Shown here: one piece after another, positions 7,079-11,473 of the stretch
Numbering within the stretch: the stretch's first letter is position 1
Layout: the number at the start of each line of letters is the position of its first letter
Source: Bacillota bacterium
Lineage (GTDB): Bacteria; Bacillota; Clostridia; Lachnospirales; Cellulosilyticaceae
Assembly (NCBI GenBank): GCA_023415525.1
Contig: JAEZKI010000224.1
Coordinates: 1-11,473 of the forward strand
DNA: 11,473 nucleotides
Direction of reading: 5' to 3'
Made by a program: the position numbers and the translations under genes
The notes under the pieces: generated by a model
Seen by the model: the letters and a program-made list of their open reading frames with translations, nothing else
Database searches by the model: none
What the model was told of the DNA's origin: nothing

Positions 7079-7825
7079 ATGATTGAAAAACTCAAAAGCT
7101 TATTATTTGGTGCAGATGATGAATACGATAATGAAGTTTGGTATCATAAAAATGGTAAGGTGATGTATGAAGGAAGTATAAAAGGTGCTAACTTCCATGG
7201 CTTTGGAAAGTATTATAATGATGAAGGTAATCTCTGCTATGAAGGTCCCTTCTCGCAAGGATTACCTCATGGTAAAGGAAAAGCTTATCTTGCAAATAAC
7301 TTAGTTTATGAAGGTGACTTTTACAAAGGTCAACGTACAGGAATAGCTATTTGTCATTTTGAAGATGGTTCCTATTATGAGGGACATTTCTCTAATGGCA
7401 TAATGGAAGGTAAGGGTGTTTTACATAGTGCAGATGGAACCGTTTATGAAGGAAATTTTTTAAACAATCGTATGCAAGGTCACGGCAAAGCTCAGTATCC
7501 CAATGGTGACTTGTATGAAGGTGAATTTCGTGATGGTATAGAGACAGGTATGGGAAAGCTGACTATCAAAGACGGTGTTTATGAGGGTGAGGTTGTAGGA
7601 GGTATCCCCCATGGCAAAGGAGCCTTTACCTGGCCTAATGGAAGTGTTTATCGTGGTGATTTCGTTGAAGGCCTGATGACAGGTAAAGGGATCATTACCT
7701 ATGCTAATCGTCACAAGTATATAGGTGAATTTTTAAATGGTAAAAAACATGGCTATGGGACTTATCAAGATGAAAAAGGCAATCAGTATGAAGGGCAATT
7801 CGAAGATGACTATATGGTAGATTAA
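7079..7825 (+). CDS. MORN-repeat protein (about ten repeats)
   Basis: After a short N-terminal stretch (MIEKLKSLLFGADDEYDNE) the 248-residue protein is an unbroken run of about ten MORN-type repeats, each of the form YEGxFxxGxxxGxGxxxx with a period of about 23 residues. The last is partial. Such arrays fold as an extended beta-hairpin ribbon; in eukaryotes they serve as scaffolds or lipid/protein contacts, while bacterial versions are mostly uncharacterised. No enzyme domain, signal peptide or membrane segment is seen, so it is probably a cytoplasmic scaffold. An in-frame ATG at 7073 lies only two bases after the Shine-Dalgarno AGGGAG (7065-7070); the ATG at 7079 is eight bases away and is preferred. 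Position next to spmAB suggests, but does not show, a spore or cell-envelope link. There is no strong terminator directly after it. Confidence 0.88.
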   Translation: MIEKLKSLLFGADDEYDNEVWYHKNGKVMYEGSIKGANFHGFGKYYNDEGNLCYEGPFSQGLPHGKGKAYLANNLVYEGDFYKGQRTGIAICHFEDGSYYEGHFSNGIMEGKGVLHSADGTVYEGNFLNNRMQGHGKAQYPNGDLYEGEFRDGIETGMGKLTIKDGVYEGEVVGGIPHGKGAFTWPNGSVYRGDFVEGLMTGKGIITYANRHKYIGEFLNGKKHGYGTYQDEKGNQYEGQFEDDYMVD

Positions 7826-7855
7826 GCTTTTTTATCTAAAAAAAGGAATTTTTTA

Positions 7856-7884
7856 TGGATAATTTTTCAAATCTCATGTATAAT
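7856..7884 (+). promoter_or_regulatory. Promoter for a putative small RNA
   Basis: TGGATA (7856-7861, four of six bases of the -35 consensus), 17-bp spacer, perfect TATAAT (7879-7884). No plus-strand gene follows before the terminator at 7964-8012, so it would drive a short noncoding transcript starting near 7891. Confidence 0.5.
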
Positions 7885-7890
7885 ATAGAG

Positions 7891-8016
7891 TATCATCCTT
7901 AATATAAGTTAGGCATGCTAGATATTAAGGGAACGGGCAAGGTATTTGTCCTATTTCATGGTTAAAATAAAAGGGTGTAGATTCACTTGCTGAATCTACA
8001 CCCTTTTATTTTTATC
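7891..8016 (+). ncRNA. Putative structured small RNA of about 125 nt
   Basis: Between a TATAAT promoter and a strong terminator lie two further stems. The first is a 9-bp perfect stem CCTTAATAT/ATATTAAGG (7897-7905 with 7922-7930) capped by an inner TAG/CTA pair. The second is a 6-bp stem GGGCAA/TTGTCC (7935-7940 with 7946-7951, one G-U) with a 5-nt loop. The first hairpin's loop contains CATG (7914-7917), which could pair with CATG at 7957-7960 to form a pseudoknot. There is no plus-strand gene beyond the terminator, so it is not an ordinary riboswitch leader. I do not recognise the class. The alternative is a 3' untranslated tail of the MORN transcript. Confidence 0.4.
7964..8012. terminator. 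Bidirectional terminator between the MORN/sRNA region and the HD-GYP gene
   Basis: Perfect 22-bp arms (7964-7985 with 7991-8012) around a 5-nt loop; core AAGGGTGTAGATTCA, with A/T tracts on both outer sides. It ends transcripts from both directions and reaches the last base of the HD-GYP stop codon. Confidence 0.92.
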
Positions 8017-9079
8017 TAAAAATCTCTACAACCTTTACTTCACTATGGGATTTGAGATCCAGTGTGTAAGTACTACTTAATACATTACCATTTTTATCTG
8101 TTAGAACCTTTACAATTGGTCTTAGAGGTGTCTCTACATTGGCTGTAATGACCTCTGCTACTTGATTGGTATTGAGTAAAAGCTCTGAACCTACTGGATA
8201 ACAAATAACATATTGCACAAGACAATCCACTAAATGGGGTGCAAAGAGGCTCCCTCTTAACTGTTTAATCACTTCTGCTGCTTCATGGGGGAGTACACCA
8301 CTCTTATAGCTCTTATGCGAAGTAATGGCATCATAGGTATCTGCTAGCCCAATAACTTGTGCAAGTAGGCTAATTTCACTTCCCTTAATCCCATCCGGGT
8401 AACCTGAACCATCTATTCTTTCATGGTGCTGCAAAACAGCATCGGCAATTCGCTTATCTACTACGCCCATGTTCAAGAGCATAAGATACCCTTCTAAAGA
8501 ATGAGCTTTAACGCGCTCAAATTCCTCCCGAGTTAATTTGCTAGGTCTCTCTAATAAATCCTGTGGTATCTTAAATTTACCTACATCATGCAAAATAGCT
8601 GCTGCGCCTAAATAAATCATATCTGCATGACTCATCTTTAAGGCCTTAGCCATTATAATACTGTATAGGCATACATTAAAAAAGTGAGCATATTTATAAT
8701 TTGTTTTTACTTTTATTCCAGCTAATAATAAGGGGCCACAGTCATTAAAATATACTTTATCAATAATAACCTCTACTATAGGAAAAACTTCCCCCAAAGA
8801 AATTCCTTTTTCCATTACAAGTTGATCGATAATATGACTAATGCTTAAATACGTGGTTACATAGAAGCACTCCATCTCATCTTCTACTAAAGTACTCATA
8901 TTATCTGTATCTACGCAGATATAAAGTGTCTTCAGTCGAAGAGATTTTAGTGTGTTTAGATAAGTAGCTTTTAGTACTGTTCCTTGCTTTAAAAACATCT
9001 TCCCCTGCCTAAGTACATCTTGTGCTGTAATCATCCCTTCTTTAAGCTTTTCTATAGGAACTTTTACACCAACCATCAT
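8012..9079 (-). CDS. HD-GYP domain protein, probable cyclic-di-GMP phosphodiesterase
   Basis: A 355-residue soluble protein. Residues 1-60 resemble the small N-terminal domain often found before HD-GYP in Firmicutes (VPIEKLKEGMITAQDV). The HD-GYP domain runs from about 125 to 290 with H132, H164-D165-VGK, H193, H218-H219, the diagnostic HHERIDGSGYPDG (218-230, GYP at 226-228) and D247-T-Y-D. The C-terminal extension (about 294-355, PVGSELLLNTNQVAEV then RPIV) is typical. All metal-binding residues are present, so hydrolysis of cyclic-di-GMP is likely, lowering that second messenger. No membrane segment or receiver domain is visible. Start ATG at 9079 has AAGGGGG seven bases upstream; a second ATG follows at once. 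A TTTGTCGAA Spo0A-box-like sequence lies 42 bases upstream. A second family member ends at 11250. Confidence 0.92.
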   Translation of the reverse strand: MMVGVKVPIEKLKEGMITAQDVLRQGKMFLKQGTVLKATYLNTLKSLRLKTLYICVDTDNMSTLVEDEMECFYVTTYLSISHIIDQLVMEKGISLGEVFPIVEVIIDKVYFNDCGPLLLAGIKVKTNYKYAHFFNVCLYSIIMAKALKMSHADMIYLGAAAILHDVGKFKIPQDLLERPSKLTREEFERVKAHSLEGYLMLLNMGVVDKRIADAVLQHHERIDGSGYPDGIKGSEISLLAQVIGLADTYDAITSHKSYKSGVLPHEAAEVIKQLRGSLFAPHLVDCLVQYVICYPVGSELLLNTNQVAEVITANVETPLRPIVKVLTDKNGNVLSSTYTLDLKSHSEVKVVEIFR

Positions 9080-9120
9080 CCTTTTTCCCCCTTAGCTTAT
9101 CAAAAGTATCCATGTCACAC

Positions 9121-9129
9121 TTCGACAAA
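9121..9129 (-). promoter_or_regulatory. Spo0A-box-like site upstream of the HD-GYP gene
   Basis: Minus strand TTTGTCGAA contains an exact 0A box (TGTCGAA). It lies about 10-18 bases downstream of the predicted transcript start from the -10 at 9146-9151, a place where Spo0A would repress. The seven-base core is expected about once by chance in a window this size, so this is suggestive only. Confidence 0.35.
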
Positions 9130-9145
9130 TTAACTATTTACAAAA

Positions 9146-9151
9146 ATTATA
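9146..9151 (-). promoter_or_regulatory. Candidate -10 box for the HD-GYP gene
   Basis: Minus strand TATAAT with a poor TTTTAA 17 bp upstream. It sits in the 133-bp gap between the YkvI-like gene and the HD-GYP gene and suggests separate transcription. Only a weak AT-rich hairpin (TTTTG/CAAAA near 9193-9205) could end the YkvI-like transcript. Confidence 0.35.
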
Positions 9152-9212
9152 ATTACTATTTTAATTTTTTAAAATATATATTTTTGTCTATTTTTGTTAC
9201 AAAATCTTTACC

Positions 9213-10271
9213 TTAATCTCTTCTCTTTTCTCTGGTCTGAAAATAATAGAGGATACAGTAGGCTAAAAAGACGAGGCTTAAAATACCATACATGGGATAT
9301 AAAAATTCTACTAGCTTAGAAAATCCAATCACTGAAAAGGGAGTGGCTAGTGCTATGACTAAAAAGATGCTTATTTTATAATCTAATTTAAATTGGCTCT
9401 CCATAAAATAACATAGACTATATACATTAGAAACCTGGGAAGAAAACATCTCCAACCACATGACGCCTAATATACCTATCTGTAAAATAGGATGAATAGC
9501 CGAGGCAATGCCTAAAAGTGGAATTTCGTATTGTTTAGCATGAAAAGGATTAACAAGCATCAAAAAAACGATATAACTACTTATGAGTGTCAAAATAATA
9601 CTTCCTAATTGAATACCCCTTATAACTTCCTTGGGCTTATTAAGCTCTGTAGTAAGAGGAACGAGCACACCAATTACTGTCAAGATATTAAAGCTTATAT
9701 AAATAATTGTAGAAGTTAGTAAATGTTCCTTTTGTCTTGGCAAAATTCGCAGATAGCTATAGCTAAGGGATTGAGGCTGTACCTTGATATACTCTACAAA
9801 TAAGGCTGTCATCATAATAAAAAGTGTAGGAACAACAATGCTATTCACTTCAAATAAACCCTCTGTGTTCCTTAATAAAAAAATACTGCTACAGCCTACC
9901 ATCATAACAAAACCTACCCATTTAGGAAGTCCAAAGTACTGATTTAAGATGGATCCACTTCCAGCTAAGATAATAGATGTACTACTTAATAAAAATAATG
10001 TCAAAACGATATTGATAAACTTTGCTACATATTTAGGTGAAACTAAATTTACAAATTCATCATAAGACCTTATCTTATTCTCTTCTGTAATCTTTACAAT
10101 CATCTTCCCTAAAATGATGTATAATAGGCCACACAAAAAAACACCTAAAAATCCTATTATTCCATAAGTAGCAAAAAATTGATTGAGTTCTCTTCCAGAA
10201 CAAACTCCAGCCCCCACTATGCTTCCTACAAAAATAGTTGCAATTTGTAGTCTTAAAAAAATGCTCCTCAT
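9213..10271 (-). CDS. YkvI-family integral membrane protein (APC-superfamily fold)
   Basis: A 352-residue protein with about ten predicted membrane helices (roughly 10-28, 35-60, 84-106, 117-134, 143-161, 184-206, 220-241, 256-278, 299-318, 323-344). The first helix bears the family hallmark GSIVGAGVCSGRELNQFF (16-33), with a helix-breaking GAG as in APC-type transporters. Length matches B. subtilis YkvI (about 350). The substrate is unknown; a relationship to amino acid permeases and spore germination permeases is structural only. Start ATG at 10271 has AGAGGAG about six bases upstream. It is transcribed toward the HD-GYP gene with a 133-bp gap, and divergently from the Cys-rich peptide gene. 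A clear promoter could not be picked out in the AT-rich upstream stretch. Confidence 0.82.
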   Translation of the reverse strand: MRSIFLRLQIATIFVGSIVGAGVCSGRELNQFFATYGIIGFLGVFLCGLLYIILGKMIVKITEENKIRSYDEFVNLVSPKYVAKFINIVLTLFLLSSTSIILAGSGSILNQYFGLPKWVGFVMMVGCSSIFLLRNTEGLFEVNSIVVPTLFIMMTALFVEYIKVQPQSLSYSYLRILPRQKEHLLTSTIIYISFNILTVIGVLVPLTTELNKPKEVIRGIQLGSIILTLISSYIVFLMLVNPFHAKQYEIPLLGIASAIHPILQIGILGVMWLEMFSSQVSNVYSLCYFMESQFKLDYKISIFLVIALATPFSVIGFSKLVEFLYPMYGILSLVFLAYCILYYFQTREKRRD

Positions 10272-10364
10272 ATGCCACTCCTCTCTTTAGTCTTTTTTAT
10301 CTTAGACCCTTGTCCCTAATCTATATATATTCCTACTTTTCCAATTTATGTTAGTAGTTTGTAC

Positions 10365-10388
10365 ATAAAAAATGATGTCATTTTTTAT
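10365..10388. repeat. Inverted repeat in the divergent ykvI-like / Cys-rich gene spacer
   Basis: Eleven-bp perfect arms (ATAAAAAATGA at 10365-10375 with TCATTTTTTAT at 10378-10388) separated by only two bases. The two-base loop makes an RNA terminator unlikely and a protein-binding operator more plausible. The rest of the 183-bp spacer has no gene. CATATTAT at 10396-10403 is a possible sporulation-type -10 for the plus-strand gene, but the spacing to a -35 is short. Confidence 0.45.
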
Positions 10389-10454
10389 CGAACTGCATAT
10401 TATGAAGTGTGGGTAGCGCTACAGACACAAAAAAATTAAAGGGGGCATTTTTTT

Positions 10455-10685
10455 ATGAGTTGTGGATGTAATAGTTGTTGTGGTCGTAATCGTGAGGGTA
10501 ATTTTAGACGTAACGAAAACTCTGATTTTCTATTTAACAGACGTCGTTGTAGAGAAGCTTTTGAACTTCTTGAAGAAATTTCTGATGCTATTGATGATTT
10601 CTTAGAAGAGGAAGAAGAAGAAGAAGAACATGGCTGCCGTTGCTGTAGATGTGGTTGTGGCTGTAACTCTAATTGGGGTAGATAG
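10455..10685 (+). CDS. Small Cys-rich protein with poly-Glu tract, possible spore surface or metal-binding peptide
   Basis: A 76-residue protein with 11 cysteines: SCGCNSCC at residues 2-9, one at 32, and GCRCCRCGCGC at 60-70. Between the two Cys clusters is an Arg-rich segment, an amphipathic acidic stretch (33-50) and eight consecutive Glu (51-58), encoded by a GAA/GAG run at 10606-10629. No signal peptide or membrane helix. GGGGG (10441-10445) lies nine bases before the ATG, and a terminator immediately follows. I do not recognise a named family; Cys clusters of this type occur in clostridial spore coat/exosporium proteins (the CdeC idea) and in metal-binding peptides, which is why those roles are suggested. 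The clean ribosome site, upstream spacer and terminator make it a real gene. The longer reverse-strand reading frame through it has Ser/Pro/Gln low-complexity sequence and no ribosome site. Confidence 0.8.
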   Translation: MSCGCNSCCGRNREGNFRRNENSDFLFNRRRCREAFELLEEISDAIDDFLEEEEEEEEHGCRCCRCGCGCNSNWGR

Positions 10686-10736
10686 AAAGACGCAAAAAAA
10701 GGGTAGGTTTTAACCTCCCTTTTTTTGCGTCTTTCT
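10684..10736 (+). terminator. Strong intrinsic terminator of the Cys-rich gene
   Basis: Twenty-bp perfect arms (10684-10703 with 10717-10736; outer GAAAGACGC, then seven A:T pairs, then GGG:CCC), with a further AGG/CCT inner stem after a one-base bulge. The T7 run after CCTCCC serves as U-tract; the matching A7 makes it usable in both directions. It overlaps the last two bases of the stop codon, leaving almost no 3' untranslated sequence. Confidence 0.88.
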
Positions 10737-10788
10737 TCTTGTGTTTTCCCTGGCCTTCCCTGCATATACTAAATCAGGAGGTGAGCCT

Positions 10789-11175
10789 ATGAAAATGCTA
10801 CTTGAAGCTTCAGAATTAAGCAAAATACCCTCGGCATCCAATGAACTAATAGTCAAACAAATTAAATTGACAAACATCTCTACCACTTATATTAGTGATC
10901 TAAAACTTCTTATCTTAGATAATCCTGTTCCTATTGTAGAGAGTGCCATTATAAGAGAACGAGGAGCCTTGTCTTTTGAAGGAAATATTACACTTTTAGA
11001 AATGGGAAATCTAGCACCAGCAGAAACAGCTTATTTTGAGTATACCTTCAAATCCACCCCCGAATTTCCTAGTCTCTCTAATAATATTCTTCTCACTTAT
11101 TATGATGACTGTACAGGAATAAATTCGACTAGTCAGCTCAATCACTTACTAAATCCTTCATCGAATAGTCAATAA
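10789..11175 (+). CDS. Small beta-rich protein of unknown function (DUF11/CARDB-like flavour)
   Basis: A 128-residue protein with no signal peptide or membrane segment. The pattern VKQIKLTNIS followed by a hydrophobic strand (38-44) and LLEMGNLAPAETAYFEYTF (69-87) resembles the single beta-sandwich repeats (DUF11/CARDB type) that read roughly as 'tension between N-terminal NxS turns and an LGxLxPGE edge strand'. I do not assign a family firmly. Start choice: a GTG at 10741 opens the frame, but it lies in the terminator tail without a ribosome site; the ATG at 10789 has the excellent AGGAGGTGA at 10776-10784. No promoter fits between the terminator (10736) and this site, so expression probably depends on leakage through that terminator or an unrecognised element. 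It may act with the Cys-rich protein; that is inference from position only. Confidence 0.7.
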   Translation: MKMLLEASELSKIPSASNELIVKQIKLTNISTTYISDLKLLILDNPVPIVESAIIRERGALSFEGNITLLEMGNLAPAETAYFEYTFKSTPEFPSLSNNILLTYYDDCTGINSTSQLNHLLNPSSNSQ

Positions 11176-11204
11176 AATATCTTGAGTGTTGAGAAAATGA
11201 CCCC

Positions 11205-11251
11205 AAAAATGGCATATTATTAGCTTTCAAAGCTAATAATATGCCATTTTT
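11205..11251. terminator. Bidirectional terminator with 23-bp perfect arms
   Basis: Arms 11205-11227 and 11229-11251 are exact reverse complements around a single base (AAAAATGGCATATTATTAG at the outside left). It separates the plus-strand 10789-11175 gene from the convergent HD-GYP fragment and overlaps that gene's stop codon (11250-11252). A and T runs at the ends suit termination in both directions. Confidence 0.92.
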
Positions 11252-11473
11252 AAAAGACCTTAAGGATGTCAATCTGAGTTTCTTTATAAAGATTAATGTA
11301 ACGTTCGCCTATCTTTACAATAGGCCTATGAAGCGCATGGGATTGAATAAAAGCAACTTGTGCAATCTCATCTGTACTCAGAAGAACAGATGCACCAATA
11401 TAGTAATTTATTACATTTGTACAAAACTCTAAAAGCATTGTCTTATCAAACTGTTTCACTTTCTCATTCTTTA
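11250..11473 (-). CDS. C-terminal end of a second HD-GYP family protein (cut by window edge)
   Basis: The frame is open to the right edge, giving 73 visible residues before the TAA. It aligns by eye with the C-terminal extension of the complete HD-GYP protein at 8012-9079: YIGASVLLSTDEIAQVAF against YPVGSELLLNTNQVAEVI, then RPIVKIG against RPIVKVL, and a final ILKVF against VVEIF. The HD-GYP catalytic part would lie beyond the window. A GTG at 11457-11459 could be mistaken for a start, but the family resemblance and the open upstream frame favour an internal Val. Being partial, catalytic competence cannot be judged. Confidence 0.75.
   Translation of the reverse strand, partial: KNEKVKQFDKTMLLEFCTNVINYYIGASVLLSTDEIAQVAFIQSHALHRPIVKIGERYINLYKETQIDILKVF

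Noticed and set aside
7826..7850. CTTTTTT/AAAAAAAG hairpin as terminator of the MORN gene
   Set aside because: Practically no G/C in the stem and no U-tract after it; the real terminator is at 7964-8012.
7855..7902. 15-codon micro-ORF (MDNFSNLMYN...) with AAGGA eight bases upstream
   Set aside because: The ribosome site is acceptable, but it overlaps the TATAAT promoter at 7879-7884 and so short a frame cannot be supported without expression data; it remains an alternative reading of this spot.
9193..9205. TTTTG/CAAAA hairpin as terminator of the YkvI-like gene
   Set aside because: Five-bp AT-rich stem, too weak to call.
10436..10765. 109-residue minus-strand reading frame opposite the Cys-rich gene
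   Set aside because: Low-complexity Ser/Gln/Pro sequence produced by reading the GAA and Cys codons backwards; no ribosome site; the plus-strand gene has all expected signals.
10763..10771. CATATACTA, a match to a sigma-K-type -10
   Set aside because: A transcript from it would begin inside the Shine-Dalgarno of the next gene and there is no -35 AC; it cannot drive that gene.
10741..10788. GTG start extending the small beta-rich protein by 16 residues
   Set aside because: It lies in the tail of the terminator without a ribosome site, whereas the ATG at 10789 has AGGAGGTGA at ideal spacing.
11241..11432. Plus-strand 63-residue frame at the right end
   Set aside because: It starts within the terminator arm and lies antisense to the HD-GYP C-terminal fragment, which has clear family resemblance.

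Overview
The window is AT-rich DNA with the gene content of an endospore-forming, low-GC Firmicute, most likely a Clostridia member (Lachnospiraceae-like; the family is inferred from protein style, not searched). Evidence for this is a spmA-spmB spore maturation pair, an AbrB-type transition-state regulator, a clostridial-style zinc-dependent phospholipase C family protein, a YkvI-family membrane protein, HD-GYP signalling proteins, and strong AGGAGG-type ribosome binding sites. No transposon, phage, tRNA, rRNA or CRISPR is visible.

Layout. 1-120: terminator of an off-window gene, then an extended -10 promoter. 123-1118 (+): PF00882-like zinc phospholipase C family protein, convergent across a bidirectional terminator with 1225-3510 (-), a 761-residue aconitase-superfamily hydratase of the YbhJ type. 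3697-5181 (-): a RelA/SpoT-like nucleotidyltransferase with an altered substrate loop and a large uncharacterised C-terminal half. 5309-5578 (-): AbrB-like regulator, divergent from spmA-spmB (5900-7014, +) across a 321-bp AT-rich region. 7079-7825 (+): a protein made almost wholly of MORN repeats. 7826-8011: a promoter, two hairpins and a terminator that look like an independent small RNA. 8012-9079 (-): HD-GYP protein. 9213-10271 (-): YkvI-like membrane protein. 10455-10685 (+): very Cys-rich peptide with a poly-Glu tract. 10789-11175 (+): small beta-rich protein of unknown role. 11250-11473 (-): C-terminal end of a second HD-GYP protein cut by the window edge.

How the genes fit together. 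Most are single-gene transcription units with their own terminators; only spmA-spmB is a clear operon. Several point to the stationary phase/sporulation transition: AbrB, the RelA/SpoT-like enzyme, c-di-GMP turnover by HD-GYP, SpmA/SpmB for spore core dehydration, and possibly the Cys-rich peptide as a spore surface component. The most interesting unexplained items are the putative structured RNA at about 7891-8016, the RelA/SpoT-like protein with a non-canonical nucleotide loop, and the Cys-rich/poly-Glu peptide with its neighbour. All promoter calls are by eye.
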